Shown: positions 49,559-57,724 of the stretch, in pieces
How positions within the stretch are numbered: the first letter of the stretch is position 1
Layout of the letters: every line of letters begins with the position of its first letter
Position numbers and translations under genes: made by a program
Origin: Paenibacillus sp. YN15
Lineage (GTDB): Bacteria > Bacillota > Bacilli > Paenibacillales > NBRC-103111
NCBI RefSeq assembly: GCF_003285005.1
Contig: NZ_QMFA01000022.1
Coordinates: 29,957 to 93,956 of the forward strand
Direction of reading: 5' to 3'
Length of the DNA: 64,000 nt
Notes under the pieces: generated by a model
What the model saw: the letters and a program-made list of their open reading frames with translations, nothing else
Databases searched by the model: none
What the model was told of the DNA's origin: nothing

Positions 49559-51304
49559 TTAAGCCTGGCCCCGGAGCGTTTCCACCTTGTCCGGCTTCAG
49601 GGTAAGGGACAGGGCCAGCGGCTTATCCGCGGGCTGCCACCGGGCCTCCAGGGTTTGCCCGTCGGCGGATACGCGCATGGCTTCCCGCTTCGCAGGGGAA
49701 AGCCCCGCCTGTCCACCGCAGGATTGCTCCTCCTCCATGGACAAGGCGAAGATCAGGCCTGCCCGGTGGAGCCCGGCAATGTCAATTTTCTTCCGGGGAC
49801 CATGGTACAGCACCAGGTCCAGATTCAGCTTGCCGTCCTCGCGACCAATCGTCCATTCCGGAGACGGGTTCAGCAGTCCGTCCCCGCCCTCAAACACTGC
49901 CGCCAACTGATACAGCTCCAGCCGGACCGAGCCGATGCGCAGCACCGCTCCGCCCTCCTCCGGCACAGCCCCCACATTCTCCGCCGCTCCGCCGATTTCC
50001 AGCCGTAGCCGCAGGTCCGAAGCTTCCACGGCCCCGTCAATCCGGTCTAACCCGATATGGGTATCGCCGCCGTTGACGGATAATTGGAGCCCGCACAGGA
50101 TATGCCCCTGATCCTGCTGCGAGGAGAAAACCGGAGCGGAGAAATCATGGCCGTCATGCAGCATCCGCAGCGCTGCGTAGGCAGTCTTTCCTTCATTGTC
50201 GGCCACATAGGCCAGCAGATTCCGGCGTTGGTTCCACATAACCTCCTTGCTGGCCGATGCTATGGTGAAGGAAGGCGTCATATAGGTGGTTGCCACTTTT
50301 TCATATCCGTCCTGGCTCCGGTAGTAAATTTCCTGAATATCCCGGATGGTCCGCTCTGCAAACAGCCCTCTGTACTTCTCCGGACAGTTCACCCCGCTTT
50401 TGAACCATTCCAGATTATACGGCATGGGGCCATCCTCGGCTTCCCGCCAGGGGATACCCGCGGCCAGGGACAGGAATGCAAGAGTTCCCTTGGTCAGCAA
50501 GGTGCTGTAAGAGCGGCTGTGAGGGCCGGCCCATTGCCGGGTGGCGGCATGGAAATGGGCGCCCACCATGCTCCAGGCCAGGTCCAGCATCGTCTCGCAA
50601 ATCTCCAAGGCCATGGGATGGCCGGTTATCTGCCTGATTTTGGACAGCTCGATAATGGCAATGATGGTATAGGTGGGGCTGTTGTACTCCTGGAAGGTGT
50701 TCAACTGCTGCGTATATTGGCAAAATGCCTCAAAGCGCTTCAGCCCGTAGTCCAGATAGCGCTGATGTCCGAAGACCTCTCCGGCGCCAATGGTAACCAA
50801 GGAGCCCATAATGGCAATGTTGGTATAATGGGGGCCCATATTGCGCCGGATAATGGATTCGCAGGCATGGCAAACCGCCTGCTCCAGCTCCGCCAGCAAC
50901 GCCTCGGGGAGACGTGCCCGGTGGCGCTTGGCAATCATCACAAGCACCTTGCCGATAAAGTCGGCCCAATTCCAGTCGGGAGGAGCCATCATCTCCAGCG
51001 GCTCTTCATAATAGTAGGACCACAGCCCGTAGGTATCATGGGCCGGATGCTGATCCTGGAGGGAGATCACCTGGCGGATAATGGCGAAGGCCCGCTCCTC
51101 GCACTCCGCTCCCCCTGTATCCAGCAGCGCCAGCGCATATTCGATGCTTTCCCGGCAGGGATGCACCCAATCCACATTCTTCAAGATGGTATGGTATCCG
51201 TTGGTGTGATAGGGGGCGGTCAACATGGAAAGGGAAGGGTTATACCGCTTGTTCTTTTCCTCCACCGCCGTCTTCAGAAGCTCCAGCTCACACAGTTCGT
51301 TCAT
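49559..51304 (-). CDS. Uncharacterised glycan-locus protein, probable (alpha/alpha)6 barrel
   Basis: 581 residues, no signal peptide. The first 370 residues are helix-rich with repeated aromatic and His motifs (HDTYGLWSYYYEEPLEMM, PDWNWADFIGKVLVMIAKRH, NMGPHYTNIAIMGSLVTIGA, FQEYNSPTYTIIAIIELSKI), like glycan lyases or unsaturated glucuronyl hydrolase-type barrels. The last 200 are beta-rich. An acid-base pair cannot be assigned by eye. It is the last gene of a minus-strand cluster of sugar permeases, binding protein and AraC regulator, so intracellular breakdown of an imported oligosaccharide is likely. Confidence 0.65.
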   Translation of the reverse strand: MNELCELELLKTAVEEKNKRYNPSLSMLTAPYHTNGYHTILKNVDWVHPCRESIEYALALLDTGGAECEERAFAIIRQVISLQDQHPAHDTYGLWSYYYEEPLEMMAPPDWNWADFIGKVLVMIAKRHRARLPEALLAELEQAVCHACESIIRRNMGPHYTNIAIMGSLVTIGAGEVFGHQRYLDYGLKRFEAFCQYTQQLNTFQEYNSPTYTIIAIIELSKIRQITGHPMALEICETMLDLAWSMVGAHFHAATRQWAGPHSRSYSTLLTKGTLAFLSLAAGIPWREAEDGPMPYNLEWFKSGVNCPEKYRGLFAERTIRDIQEIYYRSQDGYEKVATTYMTPSFTIASASKEVMWNQRRNLLAYVADNEGKTAYAALRMLHDGHDFSAPVFSSQQDQGHILCGLQLSVNGGDTHIGLDRIDGAVEASDLRLRLEIGGAAENVGAVPEEGGAVLRIGSVRLELYQLAAVFEGGDGLLNPSPEWTIGREDGKLNLDLVLYHGPRKKIDIAGLHRAGLIFALSMEEEQSCGGQAGLSPAKREAMRVSADGQTLEARWQPADKPLALSLTLKPDKVETLRGQA

Positions 51305-51335
51305 CTCTTCGTCTCATCCTCTCGCTTCTCGCGGC

Positions 51336-53669
51336 TTAGTCCTTTTGGACCTTTCTTTCCCTGTACTCAGACGGGGTCAGGGCGGTCAGCTTCTTGAATA
51401 TCCGGACAAAGCTGTTGACATTGCTGTAGCCCACCGCTTCGGCAATATCCCGCACCTTGCCGTCTGTTTCCTCCAGCAGCTGCTTGGCCTTGGTCAACCG
51501 CAGCTCCATAAGATAATCGATGAAGTTGCTCTCCGCCTGCTCCTTGAACACCTTGCTCAAATGGGAGACGCTGACGCCGAATTCCTCGGCCAGCAGATTA
51601 AGGGACAAATCGGCCCTGCTGTAATTGGCTTGAATATAATCCAGCACACGGAGGATCAAATCACTTTTTTCCCGGTTGCTCCGTTTGGTCCTGATTTGCT
51701 CCATATAGGCGGACAATACTTGAACCAGATAGTGCTGCAGCCCTTCCAGACTGTCGTATTGATTCAGGGTTTCCCGCACTTCCTCGGGAAGACGGATTTT
51801 GTCGGGATCGACACCTGCCTCATTCAGGACCATGGCCGCCTTCATCAGGCATTGCAAATTCAACTGGCGGATCATTTCCGGCGATATATTGTACTGCGCA
51901 AGCGCGTCGAACCAACGCTGAATCTGGGCCTGCAGCTTCTCCGCTTCCAGCAGCTTCATGGAATCCATGAAGCTGTCGGTCATGGACATCAGCTTGTAGT
52001 AGTGGGGGGATTGATCATGCTGGACATCCTCCAGCGTAATCACCATATTGCCCCCCAGGGCAAGCCGGTAGGCAATGGATTCCAGAGCCTGCTTGTAGGA
52101 GTGGTGAATATCCTTCATGGAGTCCACCAGCCCGCCGATGCCGATGGTCACGGTCCGTTTGAAATTTTCCTCCACGTAGCTCTTAATCAGCTCCGCCACG
52201 GCAACGGCCCGCACCTCCGCATCCTTGTCCCCCTCCTCGAAGCTGATGAGGAGAGCGCAGGTTCCATTCTCCAGCTCAATGGCTACGCCTTTTCCCTCCG
52301 CTTGCATCAGCTCCTCGGCCACATTGCACAGCGCATAATTGTAAAGATGCAAATCCCGCCCGGACATGGACTCCTTCTTGCCGTCATAATCCGCCGCCAT
52401 AGCGATGAAGCGGTCAGGATAAAGGTCGATGCCCAGCATATCCATGTACTGCCGCGCGTTGGAGAAATTCATTTTGTAGTCCGACAGAAGCTCCATAATC
52501 AGTTGCCATTTCAGAATCGGCTGGCTTTCCCGCATCTGCTTGCGCAGGGTTTCGCTGTTGGCCATCAGATTTTCGAAGGTGGCCTCCAAAAACTGCAGAT
52601 CATCCTTGCCGGGATCGGCCGGCGCATAATGGGGGTTGGAGCTGAGCTTGGCGGAGACCGATTGAAGGAACCGGTTCAGCGGCTGGAAGGTCCAGCGGCC
52701 GAGAATCAGGGCCAGCGCCGCCGACAACAGCAGAATGCCGCCCGCTATGGCGAAGAAGGTGTTTCTGACGGTGGTCAACTGTTTATTCACCTGGACATCG
52801 GAGACAATCCGGATAATCCGCCAGCCCGCGTAGGGCACCTCCGTATAAAATACCTGGGACGGCTGTCCGTCTACCTGCTCCGCAAAAAAGCCCTCCGGTG
52901 AATCCGGAGACAGCGCTTTGGCAATATGCGAATATTGGCTGATGTCCTTGCCCAGCTTCGATTTATCCGTATGCAGCACAACCTGGCCGCTTCTGTCCAC
53001 CACAAAGGTCAAGCCCCGTTCGCCGCCGGAAACCCCGTCCGTGTTCTGGATCAGGGTGTGCAGCATTTCCTCCTTAATATTGAAGGCGATGGCTCCTTGG
53101 CGCGCTCCCTCCGAGTGAATCAGCGGGTATGTCCGCACCAGAGTCACCACGTTCCGGTAGGTGGGGGAATTGCCTTGTGTAATATACAGCCGCCGGGCGG
53201 GAAGCCAACTGGAGTATCCCTTGTACCGCTCAAACTGGGAGATCCATGAATAGTCCTCCAGCTTCCGTTCATCCGTCAGAATATCTCCCGATACCAGCCG
53301 GTTCTGCCTGTAGGAATACACATCTATGGAAAAAATATAGCTGTCGCTGCGAATCATCCTGTCAATGTGGTTGCCCACCCGGAAGTCATTGCCGGTCCGT
53401 TCTCCCGGCGATAAATTTTCATCGAAAAACTTTTTTGTTTCCTCGTACTGGACCAGCTGCACCGCCTCATTGTCGATGCTTTGCAGAACCAGCTCCAGCT
53501 TATGCTCCACCTGCTTGACCAATTCCATATTGGTCCGGTTTAACTGTTCCTTCAAGCTGCCGGTAAAAATCAGATAGAAGCTGACCGCCGATACAGCGAC
53601 GGTGAGGATCAGGAGCAGCAGCAGTCCGGTTAACGTTTTTTTCATCCAGTTATTGCGAATTGCGCTCAT
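51336..53669 (-). CDS. Membrane-bound AraC-family regulator with extracellular sensor
   Basis: 777 residues from ATG 53669 (GGGGGA six bases upstream; ATG 53684 is less likely). Membrane helix 1 at about 10-32 (LTGLLLLLILTVAVSAVSFY), an extracytoplasmic Cache-like sensor of about 250 residues (YRQNRLVSGDIL, VVTLVRTYPLIHSEG), helix 2 near 285-310 (TFFAIAGGILLLSAALALIL), a linker and a C-terminal AraC double helix-turn-helix (LSLNLLAEEFGVSVSHLSKV, VRDIAEAVGYSNVNSFVRIF, TPSEYRERK). This YesN/YtdP-type design senses glycan products at the surface and activates nearby transport genes. Lies between the binding protein gene and the barrel protein gene. Confidence 0.87.
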   Translation of the reverse strand: MSAIRNNWMKKTLTGLLLLLILTVAVSAVSFYLIFTGSLKEQLNRTNMELVKQVEHKLELVLQSIDNEAVQLVQYEETKKFFDENLSPGERTGNDFRVGNHIDRMIRSDSYIFSIDVYSYRQNRLVSGDILTDERKLEDYSWISQFERYKGYSSWLPARRLYITQGNSPTYRNVVTLVRTYPLIHSEGARQGAIAFNIKEEMLHTLIQNTDGVSGGERGLTFVVDRSGQVVLHTDKSKLGKDISQYSHIAKALSPDSPEGFFAEQVDGQPSQVFYTEVPYAGWRIIRIVSDVQVNKQLTTVRNTFFAIAGGILLLSAALALILGRWTFQPLNRFLQSVSAKLSSNPHYAPADPGKDDLQFLEATFENLMANSETLRKQMRESQPILKWQLIMELLSDYKMNFSNARQYMDMLGIDLYPDRFIAMAADYDGKKESMSGRDLHLYNYALCNVAEELMQAEGKGVAIELENGTCALLISFEEGDKDAEVRAVAVAELIKSYVEENFKRTVTIGIGGLVDSMKDIHHSYKQALESIAYRLALGGNMVITLEDVQHDQSPHYYKLMSMTDSFMDSMKLLEAEKLQAQIQRWFDALAQYNISPEMIRQLNLQCLMKAAMVLNEAGVDPDKIRLPEEVRETLNQYDSLEGLQHYLVQVLSAYMEQIRTKRSNREKSDLILRVLDYIQANYSRADLSLNLLAEEFGVSVSHLSKVFKEQAESNFIDYLMELRLTKAKQLLEETDGKVRDIAEAVGYSNVNSFVRIFKKLTALTPSEYRERKVQKD

Positions 53670-53720
53670 CTCCTGTCCCCCCATGCTGCGAATGAATGGC
53701 TTATTTATTCAGGCCATTGC

Positions 53721-55322
53721 TCATTTGAAGCTGGCCTTATTGCTGTCATACCATTGTTGGGCCAGCTCGGTTACTTTATCGCCGCCCAGCCGCTTCCATT
53801 CCTTGCGGATTTCCTCCAGACCCCAGGCTGCCGTATATTGGGAGCCTTGCATGGTGACCTTGGCCCGCAGCTCATCCAGAAAAGGCTTCATCGAGGTTTG
53901 GATCTCGTTGAATTCGGTGAAATTGGGCTGATAGGGAATGTCCCGTCTGAACGTATCCTTCGTGACTGTCTCCAGGGAAAGCTGATTCAGCTTGGCGATC
54001 CGTTGGGACAGCGCATCCGGAGCGGCCTTTATCAGAAGATCGGAAGGCTTCAGAGTGACTTGGCGCAGAACGGCATATTCATTGGCGTAGCTGACTTCCT
54101 TCTTCTGCTTATCGGCGTCAATGGTTTGGGCTACGCCATTCACATCCTTATAGTGCACGCCTTCCTCGCCGTACACCAGAGGCTTCCAGCCTTTGTCCAT
54201 CATCCAGTCCAGATATTCGACGGCAGCCTTCGGGTTTTTCATGTCCTTGTTAAAGGCAACGAATATAAACGGAGCGGATTCCTGATACAGGCCGAACTTG
54301 CCGTACTTGGTGGTGACAGGCCCCAGGGGAACCGGATTGGCATCCGGGTTATTGGTCAGAAAATCGGTCATAACGGCGGCGAGGTTCCAGTTGCCTGCGT
54401 AAATGCCCGCTTTGCCTGTGGTCCACAGCTGAATGGCACGTTGGAAGTTCTTGTCCGTCATATATTCCTTGTCCACAAGACCCAGCTCATACATTTGCTT
54501 TTCCAGAGCCATGGTGTCTCCGAAACGGTCTGTAAGGGCGCCGTAAACCATTTTGTCGTTCTCCAGATACCACTGGTTGTTGAAGGCGGCAAACATGGCG
54601 GAGTAGATATCAAAGGTGGTGGAGCCGACCAGCGGCGTGGTGTCCGCCTTGCCGTTGCCGTCAGGGTCCTTGTCCTTGAAGGCCTTGGCCACTTCAATCA
54701 GTTCCTCGACGGTGGTGGGCATCTTCAGACCCAGCTTATCCAGCCAGTCCTGGCGAATCCACATGCCATGGTTGGCTACAGTATCCCGTTTGGTGGCGAC
54801 GGCATACATTTTGCCGTTAAAGGTAAGAAAGGGCTTGAGGTCCGGGTTGTCGTTCAAATATTTCTTGTACGAGGTGCTGTATTTCTCGATATACTCGTCA
54901 ATCGGCTGGATGGCGCCCTGCGATACCAGCTTGCCGATATAGGAGCGGTCAAATTCCCAGATCAGATCCGGAGCCTGATTGGAGGCGATCAGCACATTGA
55001 GCTTATCCTGGGCCTGGTTGCGCGGCACGGGGATAATTTTCACGTTGATGCCGGAGTTTTCATTGATCCACTTGACCCATTTGTTGTTCTCGTAAGTGCC
55101 CTGGTCGCTGGAGACAGCGCCTCTGTCGAAGGTGGAGATGCTGACATTCTTGGGCAGCTTGTCATACGGGTCGGCCGAGGCCGAGGCTTGGCCTGCCGCC
55201 GCGCTTGCGGCGGGACTGGAAGCCGCTTGCTCATCCTTGCCTGAGCACCCGGCCAGCAGAGTTCCGGCGCCGAGACAGAACGCCAAGGCGGAAATCGCCC
55301 ATTGCTTTTTCTTGTTTACCAT
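53721..55322 (-). CDS. Carbohydrate ABC transporter, substrate-binding lipoprotein (LipO/YtcQ-like)
   Basis: 533 residues. Lipoprotein signal with GTLLAGCSGKD (Cys about residue 26), then a low-complexity Ser/Ala linker, then the large family 1 fold: VSISTFDRGAVSSDQGTYEN, PDLIWEFDRSYIGKLVSQGA, FNGKMYAVATKRDTVANHGM, a Ca-loop-like KDPDGNGKADTTPL near 225, and a C-terminal PAKVYLDWMMDKG-type segment. Large LipO-type proteins bind complex oligosaccharides. AGGAGG ribosome site. Downstream of two LplB/YtcP-type permease genes, with which it forms the importer. Confidence 0.88.
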   Translation of the reverse strand: MVNKKKQWAISALAFCLGAGTLLAGCSGKDEQAASSPAASAAAGQASASADPYDKLPKNVSISTFDRGAVSSDQGTYENNKWVKWINENSGINVKIIPVPRNQAQDKLNVLIASNQAPDLIWEFDRSYIGKLVSQGAIQPIDEYIEKYSTSYKKYLNDNPDLKPFLTFNGKMYAVATKRDTVANHGMWIRQDWLDKLGLKMPTTVEELIEVAKAFKDKDPDGNGKADTTPLVGSTTFDIYSAMFAAFNNQWYLENDKMVYGALTDRFGDTMALEKQMYELGLVDKEYMTDKNFQRAIQLWTTGKAGIYAGNWNLAAVMTDFLTNNPDANPVPLGPVTTKYGKFGLYQESAPFIFVAFNKDMKNPKAAVEYLDWMMDKGWKPLVYGEEGVHYKDVNGVAQTIDADKQKKEVSYANEYAVLRQVTLKPSDLLIKAAPDALSQRIAKLNQLSLETVTKDTFRRDIPYQPNFTEFNEIQTSMKPFLDELRAKVTMQGSQYTAAWGLEEIRKEWKRLGGDKVTELAQQWYDSNKASFK

Positions 55323-55381
55323 GTGTTGACCTCCTAGAATCTTTATTTATTATATCATGGCGGTATGAAACGCCAAAGATA

Positions 55382-56260
55382 TCAGCCTTTGACCGATCCC
55401 AGCATCACGCCCTTGACGAAATGCTTTTGCAGGAAAGGGTACACGCACAAAATCGGGGTGATGGAGAAGACAATGGATGCGGCCCGGATACCCTCCGGCG
55501 TAATCGTCTGCTGCTGAACGCCTTCTCCGCTCTTGAGCAGCTCGGGGCTGACCAACTGGATCATTTGGTACAGCTTCACCATCAGGGACATCTTGTCGCC
55601 GCTGCGGATATAGATCAGCACATTCATATAGGAGTTCCACCAGCCCACCGCATAAAACAGGGTAAGGGCGGCGATGACGGGCATGGACAGCGGGATAATG
55701 ATCTTCCAGAGGATGTACAGCTCATTGGCTCCATCCATGGAGGCCGACTCCTCGACTTCCTCCGGAAGGCCCTCGAAGAAGGATTTCATGACGAACATGT
55801 TGTATACGCTGATCAAAGCGGGCAGCCAGATGGCCCAATAGGTGTTGACCAGGCCAAGGGCGTTGACCAGGAGGAAGTGGGGAATCATTCCTCCGCCGAA
55901 CAGCATGGTGAACAGCACCGCCATCAGCATGGCATTGCGTCCCTTGAGCCGTCTTTTGGACAGGGGATAAGCAGCCAGCATGGTAAACAGCATGTTCAGA
56001 GCAGTGCCGACTACTGTAATCAGGATCGTGTTTTTCATGGCCACAATGAGCTGTCCGTCATCAATTAGATTCCGGTACGCCGAAACATTGAAATCCACCG
56101 GCCACAGAAAAACCTCTCCGGATGAGATGGCTCTGCTGCTGCTGAACGAGGTGGCAATAATATTGATGAAGGGAAACACGGTTGCGCAGGCGCACAGCGC
56201 CAAAAACAGATAGTTCAGCCACCGGAATAAACCCGAGGTCAGGGTGGTTTTATTTTTCAT
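55382..56260 (-). CDS. Carbohydrate ABC transporter permease (YtcP/LplC-like)
   Basis: 292 residues from ATG 56260 (GGAGGCGG six bases upstream). Six membrane helices, FPFINIIATSFSSSRAISSG near the N-terminus, AMLMAVLFTMLFGGGMIPHF, and the EAA loop EEVEESASMDGANELYILWK followed by IIIPLSMPVIAALTLFYAVG. The ending GVMLGSVKG is the usual terminus of this family (GSIKG/GSVKG). Pairs with the upstream permease, 16 bases away. Confidence 0.9.
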   Translation of the reverse strand: MKNKTTLTSGLFRWLNYLFLALCACATVFPFINIIATSFSSSRAISSGEVFLWPVDFNVSAYRNLIDDGQLIVAMKNTILITVVGTALNMLFTMLAAYPLSKRRLKGRNAMLMAVLFTMLFGGGMIPHFLLVNALGLVNTYWAIWLPALISVYNMFVMKSFFEGLPEEVEESASMDGANELYILWKIIIPLSMPVIAALTLFYAVGWWNSYMNVLIYIRSGDKMSLMVKLYQMIQLVSPELLKSGEGVQQQTITPEGIRAASIVFSITPILCVYPFLQKHFVKGVMLGSVKG

Positions 56261-56276
56261 AACGAGCCGCCTCCAT

Positions 56277-57245
56277 TTACCATAATCCGTTTTCTCCCAT
56301 GGCTTTGATGATTTTGTTGACGGATACCACCAGGATGAGGGCAACCACCGACTGGAATAAGCCCAGAGCCGTCGTGTAGCTGTATTGCAGGTTCTCGATG
56401 CCGCGGGTGTACACAAAGGTGCTGATAACCTCCGCTACCTTGGTGACGGCCGGATTCTTCATGGTATAGACCTGCTCAAAGCCCACATCCATCATTCTGC
56501 CTACCTGCAGGATGAGGAGAATCGCCGCGGTGCTGCGGATGCCCGGCAGCGTCACATGCCAAATCTGCCGCAGCTTGCTGGCGCCGTCCATCCGGGCCGC
56601 CTCATACAGGGTGGGATCGATTCCCGCCATGGCGGCCATGTAGAGGATGGTGCCGAAGCCGGCCTCCTTCCAGATTCCCGACATGACGAAGGAGACGGGC
56701 CACCAGAAGGTGCTGGCCATGAAGTAAATCGGCTCAATGCCGAACCAGCCCAGGATATGGTTGACCACGCCGGTGGAGGGGGACAACAGGGCAATGACAA
56801 TAGAGCCTAACACCACCCAAGAGATAAAGTGGGGAATGTAGAGCAGATTTTGCAGCACCCGCTTGTAGCCGCTCTTGGTCACTTCATTGAGCAGCACGGC
56901 CAATACAATCGGGACGGGAAAGGCAAAGACCAGATTGTAGAGATTCAGCAGCAGGGTATTGCGCAGCACCGTGAAAAACTCCCTGCTGGAAAACAGCTTG
57001 CGGAACTGCTCGAGGCCAACCCAATCGCTGCCCCAAATTCCGTCTGCCAGCCGGTAATTTTTGAAGGCGATCATTTCTCCGAACAGGGGGGCGTATTTGA
57101 ATAGAATGAAATAAACGGCTACCGGAATCAGCATCAGGTACAAATATTTGTCCCGATTCAGAACCTTCCGTAATGAGCGTTTAAGTTTAGTTGAGGGCAG
57201 GACCGGCGCTGCTGCCGGTTTTCCCTTGGCGGCTGACTGAGCCAT
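56277..57245 (-). CDS. Carbohydrate ABC transporter permease (LplB/YteP-like)
   Basis: 322 residues with a poorly conserved basic N-terminal extension (1-35). Six membrane helices: YLYLMLIPVAVYFILFKYAP, LLLNLYNLVFAFPVPIVLAV and others. The EAA loop AGIDPTLYEAARMDGASKLR is followed by QIWHVTLPGIRSTAAILLIL, and the protein ends AMGENGLW as in LplB-type proteins. First gene of the cluster 57245 to 49559. No ATPase gene is present here, as usual for systems that share MsmX. Confidence 0.9.
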   Translation of the reverse strand: MAQSAAKGKPAAAPVLPSTKLKRSLRKVLNRDKYLYLMLIPVAVYFILFKYAPLFGEMIAFKNYRLADGIWGSDWVGLEQFRKLFSSREFFTVLRNTLLLNLYNLVFAFPVPIVLAVLLNEVTKSGYKRVLQNLLYIPHFISWVVLGSIVIALLSPSTGVVNHILGWFGIEPIYFMASTFWWPVSFVMSGIWKEAGFGTILYMAAMAGIDPTLYEAARMDGASKLRQIWHVTLPGIRSTAAILLILQVGRMMDVGFEQVYTMKNPAVTKVAEVISTFVYTRGIENLQYSYTTALGLFQSVVALILVVSVNKIIKAMGENGLW

Positions 57246-57459
57246 GGCAGTTCTCCTTTCTGTCTGTCAGATCAAATAGTGGGGTTCGTCTGTGCCCTCA
57301 AGGTAACACAGGGCAAAGAGGGGCCGAAAGCTTCATCTTTTCTTCTGCTACACGATATTGGCGGAAGCAACCCCTTCTTTTTTTGTGTTTGGCTCTATTT
57401 TTTGGGGCTTTACGTTAAAATCAGCCCGGAGGCCAAGACACGGAAGCGGGGGAGAAGCT

Positions 57460-57643
57460 CTAACGAAACTATGGATCGCTATTTGACTGCAGGTAGGCAT
57501 TTTTTAGATCTAACGAATCGTAGGATCGTTATTTGTCCAAATTTGTGCCGAAACGCTTTTAAACAGACAAATAGCGTGGTACAGATTCGTTAGATTTTTT
57601 TAGCGCCCGTTTTTCGCGAAATAGCGTGCCATAGATTCGTTAG
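57460..57643. repeat. Four-module palindromic intergenic element D
   Basis: Same family as element C: CTAACGAA-head, ATCG(C/T)TATTTG-tail. Forward at 57460-57485 and 57510-57535, inverted at 57568-57593 and 57617-57643. Offsets 0, +50, +108, +157, identical to C. The inner hairpin is followed by ATTTTTTT (57594-57601) on the + strand. It lies past the 3' end of the SLH enzyme gene and upstream of the permease operon; 57246-57459 shows no gene. Confidence 0.85.
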
Positions 57644-57661
57644 CCGGACGCTGCCTGTTGG

Positions 57662-57702
57662 AAAAGCCGCACTCCGGCAGATGCTTCTGCGCGAAGTGCG
57701 GC
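57662..57702 (-). terminator. Terminator of the SLH-anchored enzyme gene
   Basis: Arms GCCGCACT (57666-57673) / AGTGCGGC (57695-57702) with an inner GCAGA / TCTGC stem and an A4 run on the left that becomes a U-tract on the minus strand. Confidence 0.75.
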
Positions 57703-57724
57703 CCTGTAACGGGGCAGGCGATAC

